Both the position numbers and the translations under genes were made by a program. DNA of 64,000 bases from Accumulibacter sp. (lineage in GTDB: Bacteria; Pseudomonadota; Gammaproteobacteria; Burkholderiales; Rhodocyclaceae), in assembly GCF_029255125.1 (NCBI RefSeq), contig NZ_JAPUVR010000140.1, positions 1 through 64,000 on the forward strand. The letters are read 5' to 3'. Below are positions 1 to 10,354 of the stretch, in pieces. The notes below the pieces were generated by a model that saw nothing but the letters and a program-made list of their open reading frames with translations, did no database searches and was not told the origin of the DNA. Position 1 is the stretch's first letter. Each line of letters opens with the position of its first letter.

Positions 1-120
1 AACGCGTCAAGTTCCGCTGCCATCTACCCTTTATACAGACTTCTTCATCCGATGTCCATAGGCTGCCCCTAAGCAACAGATTCTTCAGCTATTAGCCCGA
101 AGGACAATTTCACCCTGACC
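1..120. other. A+T-richer junction DNA at left edge
   Basis: The first 120 bases are visibly richer in A and T than the adjoining gene and supply the foreign last codons of the glycosyltransferase. They could be the edge of an insertion element or of a transferred segment. No transposase or terminal repeat can be shown inside the window. Confidence 0.35.
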
Positions 121-1187
121 AATAGCCCGTTTCTGCCCGCCTCGACGACCTCGCGTACCGGCGGCGTATCGGAAGCGATCACCGGGCAGGCGCACGACAT
201 GGCTTCAAGCAGCGACCAGGAAAGGACGAAAGGGTAGGTCAGGTAGACGTGCGCGCTCGACAGGCGCAGAACATCGAGGAACCTTCCGTAAGGAACCTTG
301 CCCAGGAAATGCACCCGATTCTCGTCCAGGGTGTCGCCAAGTTCGCGCCGGTAGCGGCTGCGGTAAGTCTCTCCGTCGGGCAGACGGCGCCCGTAGCTCA
401 CGTCATCGCCACCGACGATCAGCACCTGCGCTTGCGGGCGTGCCGCCAGGACGCCCGGCAAAGCGCGCATGAAAGTGTGAAAACCACGATAGGGCTCAAG
501 GTTGCGCGCAACGTAGGTGACCACTTCGTCGCCCGAGCACAGCGTGCCGCGCGCCTCCGGAAGAACGAAGTCGGCCACCGGTGCGGGACGGACGACATCG
601 GTTCGGATGCCGTCATGGATGACTTCGATGCGCTGCTGAAACGGGCCGGGATACTGGTCGCGCTGCCAGCGCGTCGGGCTGACGCCGCAGTCGGCCGCTT
701 CCAGGCTGATCAGTTGTATCGTGTTGCGTACGCGCAGCCGGCACTGATCGTCGAAACTGGACGGAAATTCCGGGTCGAAGCCCATGTCCGAACCGCTCGC
801 TCGGTAAAAGAATTCCAGGTAGAGCAACAAGCGTGCGGTGGGGAACACATCCTTCAGAAAAAGCGCCTCGCCCCAGGCCGGGTGCGCGCAGATGACGTCG
901 GGAACGAAGCCATCGCGGCGCAGGGCGAGCGCCACACGGGCGACCGCCTGGCCTCGGCGAACCGCCGCTTCACTACTCTGCAGGTAGTGGTGCGTTTCCT
1001 GCGAAGCCCCTCGCGGCGGCGACGGGTAGGCGGCGATTCTCAGGCGAGGATGGAGGACGCTCGCCTGCCGGCGCAGGTTCACGTCTTCGCCGATGGCGAC
1101 GACCTCGTTCGTTGGCGAGTTTGCCAGCGCCGGAGCAAGGTGCTTGTATTGCCCGGGGAAGTTCTGATGCACGAAGAGGATGCGCAT
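69..1187 (-). CDS. Glycosyltransferase, GT4-like, C-terminus replaced
   Basis: Probable retaining glycosyltransferase of the GT-B fold, transferring a sugar from a nucleotide donor during polysaccharide or glycolipid synthesis. The start MRILFVHQNFPGQ is the usual N-terminal Rossmann strand of the family. The region around SWSLLEAMSCACPVIAS is the donor-binding segment, with the second Glu of the EX7E motif kept. The protein follows the family as far as GRNGLLV and then ends in about 14 unrelated residues. Family members normally continue for another 30-60 residues (NGLLVDFF and onward), so the 3' end looks cut by a rearrangement or insertion near base 120. The DNA to the left is A+T-richer than the gene. 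The acceptor is unknown, and the protein may be inactive. Confidence 0.8.
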   Translation of the reverse strand: MRILFVHQNFPGQYKHLAPALANSPTNEVVAIGEDVNLRRQASVLHPRLRIAAYPSPPRGASQETHHYLQSSEAAVRRGQAVARVALALRRDGFVPDVICAHPAWGEALFLKDVFPTARLLLYLEFFYRASGSDMGFDPEFPSSFDDQCRLRVRNTIQLISLEAADCGVSPTRWQRDQYPGPFQQRIEVIHDGIRTDVVRPAPVADFVLPEARGTLCSGDEVVTYVARNLEPYRGFHTFMRALPGVLAARPQAQVLIVGGDDVSYGRRLPDGETYRSRYRRELGDTLDENRVHFLGKVPYGRFLDVLRLSSAHVYLTYPFVLSWSLLEAMSCACPVIASDTPPVREVVEAGRNGLLVRVKLSFGLIAEESVA

Positions 1188-1251
1188 GGGCAGGCAAGGC
1201 GGGACGGAAGCACGCGCCAGCGAATGGATGAACGATGACGGACGATCTTAG

Positions 1252-2319
<1,068 letters not shown>

Positions 2320-2333
<14 letters not shown>

Positions 2334-3108
2334 GGTCTGCCGTCGAGGCCGACGCGAACGTTGCGCCGGTCTCTCCGAGCAAGCGCGCGTCGGCGCCGAA
2401 GCTGCGTTCGAGCAAGGTCGTTCGCCCGTCAATGCCGCGCATGAGCAGCGTCGAAGCGCGCGTACCGTAGCTCGCCGAGCGCACGAAGACCGCCGACAGG
2501 ATACGTTCCCAGTCGAGCGAAACGCCGGTCTCGGGCAAATGGCGGTCGGGAACGATTTCCTGATCGGCCAAGAGCGTGAAGAATGGCTCGCTGGCGGGCA
2601 GCCCGGGCAGGGACTCGGCGAACGCGCGTCGGGCGCTCGCCAGCTTCGGCCACGGGGTGTCGAGCAGATGGTTGGACAAGCCGTAGATTCCGGCGGCGAG
2701 CGACCGTGGCGGCTGACCGCCGCGGTTGGCGTAGTAGGCAAGCGTGTCGCTGTCGCCGACGAAAAGGTTGAAGCCGTTGTAGTCGGCGGCACGGTCGGCG
2801 ACGCCCGCCAGATAGTCCAGCGGCGCAGCCGATCCGCTGAGGAAAGCGGCGACCAGTTCGCCGCGTGATCGCCATCCGTCGCCGGGCTGGCGGCCCTCGC
2901 GGAAATTGGTCAGGGCGGCGAACCGTTGGTTGCGGCTGCTGCCCAGCCAGGTGCCGCCGGCTTCCAGGTCGCGCCCGGCACAGACTTGCGGTGCGTCGGA
3001 CCAGAACGCGGCAGGCGCCGATGGTCGGGCGAAGAACTCGTCGCGGTTGGCCGCGACGACCAGCGGGTATTCGGCATGCGCTTGCCAGGCGAGCAGGATC
3101 AGGCACAT
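2320..3108 (-). CDS. NRDE family protein (TANGO2-like)
   Basis: A 262-residue protein of the NRDE (TANGO2/SER2) family, named for the Asn-Arg-Asp-Glu motif seen here as VVAANRDEFFARP after MCLILLAW. The family is proposed to be Ntn-hydrolase-like: the Cys at position 2 after Met would be exposed on methionine removal, which supports this start over upstream in-frame codons. Its biological role is not settled, although the human homologue affects lipid and haem handling. It converges on the L,D-transpeptidase, with a 14-base overlap at the 3' ends, and lies 32 bases downstream of ygfZ on the same strand. Confidence 0.85.
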
Positions 3109-3140
3109 GGCAATCGGCGCCAGTCTCGCGTGGCTGGTCT

Positions 3141-4154
3141 TCAGTCGCTGGTCACGAGTTCGAGGCGCGGGCCGTCCACAGCAGCGAGCGCCAGCTTGCC
3201 CGTCAGCGCGCAACTCTCCTGCATCACGGCCAGCGCCTCATAGCCGCCGGCCGGAGCCGGCGCCGCGTTGGCGATCGTGCCGCACGGTCGGTCAGGATTG
3301 TCGCTGGCATAGATCGCCTGGCCGATGTCGATGACGCCGGCCGCACGCACGCGATAGAGATGGCGTTTCACCTTGCCCAGGTACTGCGTGCGTGCGACGA
3401 CCTCCTGGCCCGGATAGCATCCCTTGTGGAAGCTGACCCCGCCAAGACGTTCGAAGTTCGCCATCTGCGGGACAAACTCCTCGCTTGTGCGCCGGGTAAT
3501 CAGCGGGACGCCGGCCCGGATGTCCAGCCATTGCCAGACGGACGTGCCAACTGGCTGCGCCTGGGCAGTCAGTTGCGACCAGAGCGCTGGCGCAGCGGCC
3601 TGCTCGACGACGACCTGATAGCGCTCCGGCGCCAGGCAGATGACCAGACCGGTCGGGCCGACCTCCGCGGTCAGCGCCGTTTCCGGTGCCGGCAGCCCAC
3701 TCGCCGCCAGCGCCACCCGGCTCTGCGCACCGGCAAGGCCAAGCAGAACGTAGTCGTCGGTGCGGTCGGCGACGACGACCTTGCTGCGCAGGACGAACAT
3801 CTGGAGTCGGCGCGGGATGACCGGCAGCAGGTCGGCGGCGAGGTGCAGTTGGTAACTGTCAGACGCACGGAAAATCAGAAAGCTGGCGAGCATTCTGCCC
3901 TTCGCCGAGCACCAGGCGGAGTGTTGCGCGGCGTTCGGCGACAGATGCTGGACATCGCTCGTAAGTTGGTTGTGCAGAAAGGCGGCCGCATCGCTGCCGC
4001 CCACCTCGAGCAGGCCGAGATGCGCCAGCGGTGCGATGATCGTCGTCGCACTGGCGGCCGCCAGTTCGCTCGCCGGGTCGCCGAAATCGGCCACTACTCC
4101 GTTCGCCCAGCGGGCGCCGTGGGCCAGGAGAAAATCCTTCCAGGTCTGGTTCAT
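3141..4154 (-). CDS. ygfZ: YgfZ/IbaG-type folate-binding protein
   Basis: A 337-residue GcvT-fold protein. The YgfZ signature KGCYPGQEVVARTQYLGK is intact, including the Cys that is essential in E. coli YgfZ. YgfZ uses a tetrahydrofolate-type cofactor and supports assembly or repair of certain Fe-S enzymes, such as MiaB. It is distinguished from GcvT (glycine cleavage T protein) by its shorter length, this motif and the lack of other gcv genes nearby. It is divergent from mltG across about 200 bases, a pairing common in betaproteobacteria. The NRDE gene follows on the same strand. Confidence 0.93.
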   Translation of the reverse strand: MNQTWKDFLLAHGARWANGVVADFGDPASELAAASATTIIAPLAHLGLLEVGGSDAAAFLHNQLTSDVQHLSPNAAQHSAWCSAKGRMLASFLIFRASDSYQLHLAADLLPVIPRRLQMFVLRSKVVVADRTDDYVLLGLAGAQSRVALAASGLPAPETALTAEVGPTGLVICLAPERYQVVVEQAAAPALWSQLTAQAQPVGTSVWQWLDIRAGVPLITRRTSEEFVPQMANFERLGGVSFHKGCYPGQEVVARTQYLGKVKRHLYRVRAAGVIDIGQAIYASDNPDRPCGTIANAAPAPAGGYEALAVMQESCALTGKLALAAVDGPRLELVTSD

Positions 4155-4354
4155 CGTGCTGTCCGTTGAAGATTTGACCAGCGCCCGGCCGTCCGCTCAG
4201 CGGGCGCGCCGGGCGTGCCGTCGACTGCGGCGGCGCGCCGGCGGTTGCCGAAGGGTCAGCTAGACGTACCGTCCGGGCGCGTGGTTTCGGCTATTATAGG
4301 GCCACTCCACCCGCTTTCTCCCTCGCCCAGCAGCCCGCCGGCTGCGCCGGATCG

Positions 4355-5356
4355 ATGCGCCGACTCGTACGCCAGTCTCTGCTGCTTGTCCTCCTGCTTT
4401 GCTTGCTGCTCGCCGCAGGTCTGGTCTGGCGGGTCTGCTCGCCGATCAGCCTGAACGGCGCGAGGGTCGAGTTCACCATTGGCGCGGGCAGCAGCATGCG
4501 TTTGGCGGCACACGAGATCGCTGCTGCCGGGGCAAGGATCGAACCGTGGCTGCTGATCGGGCTGGCGCGCGTGCTGCGCGTCGAATCGTCGATCAAGGCC
4601 GGTAGCTACGAACTTGTGCGCGGCAGCACGATGCTCGATCTGCTGCGCAAACTGACTCGGGGCGATGTCACGCAGGCCGAATTGCTGATCGTCGAGGGGT
4701 GGACTTTCCGCCAGGTGCGCGAGCGTCTGAATGCGCATCCCGACCTGCAACACGATACCGCCAGCCTCGCGGAAAGCGAGCTGCTCGCCCGGCTGGGAGT
4801 GAGCGAGGCCGCCGCCGAGGGCCTGTTCTTCCCCGACACCTATCTCTTTGCCAAGCGCTCCAGCGACCTCGATCTGCTGGCGCGCGCTTATCGGGCGATG
4901 CAGGCGCATCTGGCGCGCGAATGGCAGACGCGCGCCGCCGGCCTGCCGTATCGCGATGCCTATCAGGCGTTGATCATGGCCTCGATTGTCGAAAAGGAGA
5001 CCGGACGCGCCGACGAGCGGCCACTGATTGCCGGTGTCTTCGTCAACCGCCTGCGCCAGGGGATGTTGCTGCAGACCGATCCGACGGTGATCTACGGTCT
5101 TGGCGAAGCTTTCGACGGCAATCTGCGCAAGCGCGATCTGCTCGCCGACACGCCATACAATACCTACACACGGCGCGGTCTGCCGCCGACGCCGATCGCC
5201 TTGCCGGGACTGGCTTCGCTGCGCGCCGCGCTGCATCCGGCGACGGGTGAGGCGCTCTATTTCGTTGCGCGCGGCGATGGCAGCAGTTACTTTTCCCGCA
5301 CGCTCGACGAACACGAAGCAGCGGTCGATCGCTACCAGAAGCGGAGCAAACCATGA
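4355..5356 (+). CDS. mltG: Endolytic murein transglycosylase MltG
   Basis: An inner-membrane lytic transglycosylase that cuts nascent glycan strands and is thought to terminate their polymerisation. One N-terminal membrane segment (residues about 6-25) precedes a periplasmic YceG domain. The catalytic glutamate lies in [16 protein letters not shown] (about residue 213), followed by [18 protein letters not shown], a family hallmark. The 333-residue length is normal. The stop overlaps tmk by 4 bases, starting the run mltG-tmk-holB-pilZ-tatD, a widespread proteobacterial order. Confidence 0.95.
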   Translation: MRRLVRQSLLLVLLLCLLLAAGLVWRVCSPISLNGARVEFTIGAGSSMRLAAHEIAAAGARIEPWLLIGLARVLRVESSIKAGSYELVRGSTMLDLLRKLTRGDVTQAELLIVEGWTFRQVRERLNAHPDLQHDTASLAESELLARLGVSEAAAEGLFFPDTYLFAKRSSDLDLLARAYRAMQAHLAREWQTRAAGLPYRDAYQALIMASIVEKETGRADERPLIAGVFVNRLRQGMLLQTDPTVIYGLGEAFDGNLRKRDLLADTPYNTYTRRGLPPTPIALPGLASLRAALHPATGEALYFVARGDGSSYFSRTLDEHEAAVDRYQKRSKP

Positions 5357-5988
5357 CAGCCGATCAGCCCGCGCAGCGCGGCAGGTTCATCACTTTCGAG
5401 GGAATCGACGGTGCCGGCAAGAGCACGCATGTTGCCGGAATTGGCGAATTCCTGCGCGCGCGCGGACATTCCGTCCTGCTCACACGCGAGCCGGGCGGCA
5501 CGCCGCTCGGTGAACGGCTGCGCGAACTGCTGCTGCACTCGGCGATGCATCATGAAACCGAAACACTGCTGATGTTCGCAGCGCGCCGTGAGCACCTTGC
5601 CTGCCTGATCGAACCGGCGCTGCAACGCGGTGTCTGGGTCGTCTGCGACCGTTTCAGCGATGCGACCTACGCCTACCAGAGTGGCGGCCGGGGTCTCGAC
5701 AAGGAGAAGTTCCGCCTCCTGGAAAACCTGGTGCATGCTCACCTGCAGCCGGATCTGACCTTTCTTTTCGACCTGCCTTCGGCCGTCGCCGGGGCGCGCA
5801 TCGTCGCCCAGGAGCGTCCGCTCGACCGCTTCGAACAGGAGCGTGCCGACTTTCACGAGCGCGTGCGCCTAGCCTATCTGGAGCGCGCCGCGGCCGCTCC
5901 GCAACGTATCCAGATCGTCGACTCGACGCAGGACAGGGCGCTTGTCCGCCAGGCACTCGAGACGAGACTCGGCGCACTCTGCCGATGA
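5353..5988 (+). CDS. tmk: Thymidylate kinase
   Basis: Phosphorylates dTMP to dTDP in the cytoplasm. The P-loop [12 protein letters not shown] (about residues 15-26) and the DRF motif in [20 protein letters not shown] (substrate-binding DR) are intact. The 211-residue length is typical. It begins within the last four bases of mltG (ATGA) and its own stop overlaps holB, so it sits in a tightly coupled operon. Confidence 0.97.
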   Translation: MTADQPAQRGRFITFEGIDGAGKSTHVAGIGEFLRARGHSVLLTREPGGTPLGERLRELLLHSAMHHETETLLMFAARREHLACLIEPALQRGVWVVCDRFSDATYAYQSGGRGLDKEKFRLLENLVHAHLQPDLTFLFDLPSAVAGARIVAQERPLDRFEQERADFHERVRLAYLERAAAAPQRIQIVDSTQDRALVRQALETRLGALCR

Positions 5989-7031
5989 TGCCGATCCGCT
6001 GTCTGCACGACCAGGTCTGGCGCGAGTTGCTCGCCCGGCGCGCCCAGTTGCCGCATGCGCTCCTCCTTGCCGGTCAGCGCGGGATAGGCAAGTTCGAGCT
6101 GGCTCGCGCCTTTGCCTATCGGCTGCTCTGTCCTCAGCCGACGACGGCGGGCGAAGCGTGCGGGAGTTGCTCCGCCTGCACTTGGCTGGCGCAAGGCAAC
6201 CATCCCGATTTCCGGCTGCTGCAGCCGGAAGCATTGGCCGAAGCCGATGCGCCGGCGGCACCGGAAGGCGACGAGGCGGCTGGCGGCAGGAAACTCGGTC
6301 AGCAGATCACGATCGATCAGGTGCGCGATCTCGACGATTTCCTGCATGTGGGCACGCACCGCCAGGGGCTGCGCGTCATCCTGCTCAATCCGGCTGAAGC
6401 GATGAATCGGGCGACGGCCAACGCTCTCCTCAAGTCGCTCGAGGAACCGCCGGTGGGAACGCTCTTCATCCTGATCGCGAGCGAAATGCATCGCCTGCTG
6501 CCGACCATCCGCAGTCGCTGCCAGCACATTCCGCTGCGCCGGCCGTCGCCTGAGCTGGCGATCGAATGGCTGCACGCGGCCGGCCTGAGCGAACCCGACG
6601 ACTGGCTGGCGCTGGCCGGCGGGTCACCGCTGCTGGCGCTCGATCTTGCCCGCAGCGGCGAGCGTCGGCTGCTTGCCGCGTGGCTGGCGGCGGTCGCGCA
6701 GGGTGAAGGTCTTGACCCGCTGCTCGCGGCGGCCAACCTCGACAAGGCGATTCGCGCCGAGAAGCGTCCGGGCGCGTTGAAGCACACGATGGACTGGGCG
6801 CAACAATGGTTGGTCGACCTGATGCTGACCAGCGTCGGTCTGGCGCCGCGCTATTTTCGCGCCCAGGTCGCTCTCTTGCGCCGCTTGGCTGCCCTGAGCA
6901 ATCTGCAGCGCCTCTTGGCATTTCAGAAAATGGCATTACAATACAAGGTCCAGTGTGAGCAACCTGTGAACAGCCGCCTGTTTCTTGAAGACTTCTTTCT
7001 GAACTACCAGGCGGTCTTTCGCGCCTCCTGA
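5985..7031 (+). CDS. holB: DNA polymerase III subunit delta'
   Basis: A clamp-loader subunit that opens the sliding clamp together with delta and gamma/tau. It has 348 residues and an AAA+ core. The P-loop-like [10 protein letters not shown] lacks the Ser/Thr after Lys, as expected because delta' does not hydrolyse ATP. A four-Cys zinc site follows (C at [16 protein letters not shown]). [22 protein letters not shown] is the conserved sensor region. It overlaps the end of tmk and is followed six bases later by pilZ. Confidence 0.96.
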   Translation: MMPIRCLHDQVWRELLARRAQLPHALLLAGQRGIGKFELARAFAYRLLCPQPTTAGEACGSCSACTWLAQGNHPDFRLLQPEALAEADAPAAPEGDEAAGGRKLGQQITIDQVRDLDDFLHVGTHRQGLRVILLNPAEAMNRATANALLKSLEEPPVGTLFILIASEMHRLLPTIRSRCQHIPLRRPSPELAIEWLHAAGLSEPDDWLALAGGSPLLALDLARSGERRLLAAWLAAVAQGEGLDPLLAAANLDKAIRAEKRPGALKHTMDWAQQWLVDLMLTSVGLAPRYFRAQVALLRRLAALSNLQRLLAFQKMALQYKVQCEQPVNSRLFLEDFFLNYQAVFRAS

Positions 7032-7037
7032 GGGGTT

Positions 7038-7421
7038 ATGGCAGAAGTGGATACGCCCAGCAAGCCGGCGATTGCCGCGCCGCCGCGGCCCAGCGTGCTG
7101 TCGTTGAACATCAACTCGAAGTCGGCCTTGTATGCCGCGTACATGCCCGTTCTGAGGAATGGCGGCATTTTTGTGCCGACGACGCGCAACTACTCGATTG
7201 GCGACGAAGTGTTCATGCTGCTCTCGCTGATGGACGACGCAGCCAAGCTGCCGATCGCCGGTACGGTGGTCTGGATCACTCCGCTCGGTGCGCAGAACAA
7301 CAAGGTGCAGGGGATCGGCGTGCACTTCAAGAACGACGAGAGCGGCGTCGAGGCGCGTCGGCGCATCGAGAGCCTGCTCGGCGGTGTCATGCAGTCCGGC
7401 CGCCCGACGCATACGATCTAA
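7038..7421 (+). CDS. pilZ: PilZ domain protein, type IV pilus type
   Basis: A 127-residue PilZ-domain protein. The body (LRNGGIFVPTTRNYSIGDEV, then a KLPIAGTVVWITP strand and GIGVHF) matches the founding PilZ, which helps type IV pilus assembly through FimX/PilB. The c-di-GMP-binding arginines (RxxxR) and the D/NxSxxG motif of other PilZ proteins are absent, as in true PilZ. The position between holB and tatD is the classical one in Pseudomonas and many betaproteobacteria. A GAGGGG ribosome-binding site precedes the ATG. Confidence 0.92.
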   Translation: MAEVDTPSKPAIAAPPRPSVLSLNINSKSALYAAYMPVLRNGGIFVPTTRNYSIGDEVFMLLSLMDDAAKLPIAGTVVWITPLGAQNNKVQGIGVHFKNDESGVEARRRIESLLGGVMQSGRPTHTI

Positions 7422-7425
7422 GCTG

Positions 7426-8208
7426 ATGCTGGTCGACTCGCACTGCCACCTCGACTTTCCGGCGCTCTCACAACGGGTCAGCGAGATCGTCGCCGCAATG
7501 ACGCGCAATGGCGTCGGCTGTGCCGTGTGTATCGGCGTCACGCTTGAAGACCTGCCGCGGGTCATTGCCCTGGCCGAGCACTGGCCGCAGATCCTGGCGA
7601 CGGTCGGCGTCCATCCCGACGCCGAAGGTGGTCGCGAGCCGAGTTGCGAGGACATCGTCAAACTGGTGCAGCATCCGCGCGTCATCGCGATCGGCGAGAC
7701 CGGCCTCGACTACTACTGGCACAAGGACATGCCGGAGTGGCAGCGCGAGCGTTTTCGCAACCACATCCGTGCCGCGCGCGTGGCGGGCAAGCCGCTCGTC
7801 ATCCACATGCGCGAGGCGGCCGACGATACCCTGCGCCTGCTCGTCGAGGAGCGCGCGAGCGATGTCGGCGGGATCATGCACTGTTTTACCGAGGGCTGGT
7901 CGATTGCCCGGCAGGCGCTCGACCTCGGCTTTCATCTTTCGCTGTCCGGCATCGTTACCTTCAAGAACGCAAGCGCCGTGCGCGATGTCGCGCAGCGTGT
8001 GCCGCTCGATCGCCTGTTGGTCGAGACCGACTCGCCGTATCTGGCGCCGGTGCCGTTTCGTGGCAAGACCAACCAGCCGGCTTACGTACGCTATGTGGCC
8101 GAAGAAGTTGCCCGCTTGCGCGGCGTGCCGAGCGAGGAGGTCGTTGCCGCGACGAGCGAGAATTTTTTCCGCCTCTTTCCCGATGCCCGTTCGAAGGTTG
8201 CACCATGA
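7426..8208 (+). CDS. tatD: TatD family metal-dependent DNase
   Basis: A 260-residue TIM-barrel hydrolase of the TatD family (3'-5' DNase, linked to DNA repair and turnover). Metal ligands are visible in DSHCHLD, GETGLDYYW, HMREA, HCFTEG and ETDSPYLAP. The start at MLVDSHCHLD follows the pilZ stop by four bases; an upstream in-frame start would run through pilZ. The stop overlaps the ATG of the ankyrin gene. The adjacent holB suggests a paralogue of the YcfH type. Confidence 0.94.
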   Translation: MLVDSHCHLDFPALSQRVSEIVAAMTRNGVGCAVCIGVTLEDLPRVIALAEHWPQILATVGVHPDAEGGREPSCEDIVKLVQHPRVIAIGETGLDYYWHKDMPEWQRERFRNHIRAARVAGKPLVIHMREAADDTLRLLVEERASDVGGIMHCFTEGWSIARQALDLGFHLSLSGIVTFKNASAVRDVAQRVPLDRLLVETDSPYLAPVPFRGKTNQPAYVRYVAEEVARLRGVPSEEVVAATSENFFRLFPDARSKVAP

Positions 8209-8867
8209 AGAAAATCACTCTCCTCGCGCTGCTTGTCCTCCTGCTCCCTTGCCTTGCCCGGGCTGGCGCCTACGAGGACATGGAGGAGGCGCTGATCTCG
8301 GGCGACACGCCGTGGGCGATTCAACTGGTCAACCGGGGAATGGAAGTCAACTCGGTAGACCGCAACGGCAATACGCTGTTGATGCAGGCGGTTCAGCGCG
8401 AGAACAAGGAATTCTTCGATTTCCTGCTGCACCGGCGCGCGCGGCTGAACACGCGTAACCGGAACGGCGAAACGGCGCTCAGTCTGGCCGCCTACCGCGG
8501 TCACCTGCACTTCGTCCAGCGCCTGGTCGAAAGCGGTGCCGACATCAATCTCTACGGCTGGCCGCCGTTGATCTACGCCGCTTTCAACGGGCACCTGGCG
8601 GTTGTCGACTACCTGCTGAAGAAGGGCGCGGAAGTGAATGCGCGGACGGAGAACGGCTCGACAGCGCTGCTTTTTGCCGCACGCTTTGGCCATATCGAAG
8701 TGGTCAAGTTGCTCCTGCGCCACCAGGCTGACCCGAACATCGCCAATGACCGCGGTGCGACGGCGGTCGACTGGGCGCTGGCGACCGAGAACACCGACAT
8801 TGCCGACTTGCTGCGCAAAGCCGGCGGCCGGGCCGGCAGCGCGGCGGTCGCGCCGGCGCTACGTTGA
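8205..8867 (+). CDS. Exported ankyrin-repeat protein
   Basis: A 220-residue protein with a Sec signal peptide (MKK, hydrophobic core, likely cleavage after ARA) and four to five ankyrin repeats. These are visible as DRNGNTLLMQAVQ, NRNGETALSLAAYRGH, GWPPLIYAAFNGH, TENGSTALLFAARFGH and NDRGATAVDWAL. It probably acts as a periplasmic protein-binding scaffold. Its target is unknown. Translation is coupled to tatD through an ATGA overlap. The gene end overlaps the convergent DnaQ-like gene by nine bases. Confidence 0.88.
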   Translation: MKKITLLALLVLLLPCLARAGAYEDMEEALISGDTPWAIQLVNRGMEVNSVDRNGNTLLMQAVQRENKEFFDFLLHRRARLNTRNRNGETALSLAAYRGHLHFVQRLVESGADINLYGWPPLIYAAFNGHLAVVDYLLKKGAEVNARTENGSTALLFAARFGHIEVVKLLLRHQADPNIANDRGATAVDWALATENTDIADLLRKAGGRAGSAAVAPALR

Positions 8868-10343
8868 CCAGGCGGGTAGTCGGCGCAGCGCGATCTTGCC
8901 GTTCGCCAGGGTGCGGCTGACGATGCGGTAGACGTCGGAGGCGAACGGCTGCTCGCTCGGGCCGGCGAGCAAGCGGGCCTGCAGCGCTTCCTCGTTGTGC
9001 ACCGTGCACACGTGACGCCAACGATCGATCAGGTGAATGTCCTCGCGCCAGCCGAAAGCGTCGCGCTCAAGGAGGACGATAGGTCCGGCGAAAGGCCAGG
9101 GTTTCAGCTTCCAGCGTGCAATCGCCGTCAACAGGCGCGCCCCGTGCAGCGCGCCTGCTTCCCGCCCGATACAGGTTCCGCGGCAGTTCTTCTGTCGGTA
9201 AGCGGCGCACGCCTGCCCGGCGGCTGAATCGTCCAGCCCCAGGCGCTGATGGCACAGATGGTGTGCGTCGGCTATCTGGCGCAGCGCGCGGACCGCCTCG
9301 CGCCCGTCAGCATACAAGCCGAAGAGGTCGTCGCGCAGGGCAAAGTCGAGATCCTCGGCGTGTACCAGTTGCACCCGGAAGTCGCCGTCGGCGACCGGCT
9401 GGACCTGCCACGAACAGAGGTCACGGCTGACGCCGGGGGTCAGTCGGCGCCCATCGCCAACCGCGAGGCTGCTCGTTGACGCGGTGGCCAAGCGCTCGAA
9501 TTCGATCTCGTGCAAGCGCGCGCCGAGTTCGCCGGCGGCTTCGCGCCAGTCGATGCGCCGGGTGGCCTCGCTCAGTTGGGCAGCGCGTTTGCCGGCGGCA
9601 AACTGCGCCAGAACCTGCCGACGAATGTTGCTGCAGCGCTTGGCGACGAGCAGCCGGTCGTCGTCAGCGTAGAAGGCGAAGGCGCCGGCCGCCTCGGGCA
9701 GGTCGTCGATGATCTGCGGATCGAGCTGGGCCGGCCAGGCGGGCAGACCGATCAGTGCGACGACCGCATTTTCGATCGACGATTCGGACAACTCGCGCTG
9801 CCAGCACTGCCAGAGTTCCCAGAGCAGGCGGGCATCAGTCAACGCGCGGTGGCGGCTGCCGGGAACGTGCAGTTGGTGGCGCGTGACCAGTGCATCCAGA
9901 TTGTGCCGGTGATGCTCGGGAAACAGCTTGCGCGACAGGCGGACGGTGCACAGCGTCGGCATGCGGAAGTCGATTGTCAGGCGCGCGAACTCGCCTTTCA
10001 GGAAGCTGTAGTCGAAGCGCGCGTTGTGCGCGATCAGAACCTTGCCGCGCAATCGCTCGAGCAGTTCGGCAGCGATCTGAGCGAAAGTCGGCGCGCCGCT
10101 GAGCATTGCATCGTTGATGCCGGTCAGTTGGGCGATGAAGGGTGAAACCGGAATCCCAGGATTGACCAGAACGTTCCACTCGCGAACACCCTGGGGGTCG
10201 ACTTCAACCAGGCCAACTTCGATGATCCGGTCGTTCGCCAGATTGGCGCCGCTCGTCTCCAGATCGAGGAAGACCAGCGCCTCGGGCAGTTCGGCGCTGG
10301 TGGGCGGCAGGAGTTCCGCATCGTTCGCCTCGGGCGTCTGCAT
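8859..10343 (-). CDS. DnaQ-like exonuclease fused to GIY-YIG-like domain
   Basis: A 494-residue fusion. Residues about 22-190 form a DEDDh 3'-5' exonuclease: FLDLETSG (metal Asp and Glu), LIAHNARFDYSFL, and HRALTDARLLWEL with the catalytic His/Asp. Residues about 215-290 resemble the UvrC/Cho GIY-YIG nuclease module (AFAFYADDDRLLVAK then SNIRRQVLAQF). The GIY and YIG triads are altered to GAF and LVA, so nuclease activity there is doubtful. Such exonuclease/Cho-like fusions are known in proteobacteria, with a probable repair role. The gene stands alone and runs convergent to the ankyrin gene. Confidence 0.87.
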   Translation of the reverse strand: MQTPEANDAELLPPTSAELPEALVFLDLETSGANLANDRIIEVGLVEVDPQGVREWNVLVNPGIPVSPFIAQLTGINDAMLSGAPTFAQIAAELLERLRGKVLIAHNARFDYSFLKGEFARLTIDFRMPTLCTVRLSRKLFPEHHRHNLDALVTRHQLHVPGSRHRALTDARLLWELWQCWQRELSESSIENAVVALIGLPAWPAQLDPQIIDDLPEAAGAFAFYADDDRLLVAKRCSNIRRQVLAQFAAGKRAAQLSEATRRIDWREAAGELGARLHEIEFERLATASTSSLAVGDGRRLTPGVSRDLCSWQVQPVADGDFRVQLVHAEDLDFALRDDLFGLYADGREAVRALRQIADAHHLCHQRLGLDDSAAGQACAAYRQKNCRGTCIGREAGALHGARLLTAIARWKLKPWPFAGPIVLLERDAFGWREDIHLIDRWRHVCTVHNEEALQARLLAGPSEQPFASDVYRIVSRTLANGKIALRRLPAWST

Positions 10344-10354
10344 GGGCGGCTGCT

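Noticed and set aside
249-1238. Long open frame opposite the glycosyltransferase gene
   Set aside because: Antisense shadow created by high G+C; the encoded sequence has no family features and the minus-strand gene is clear.
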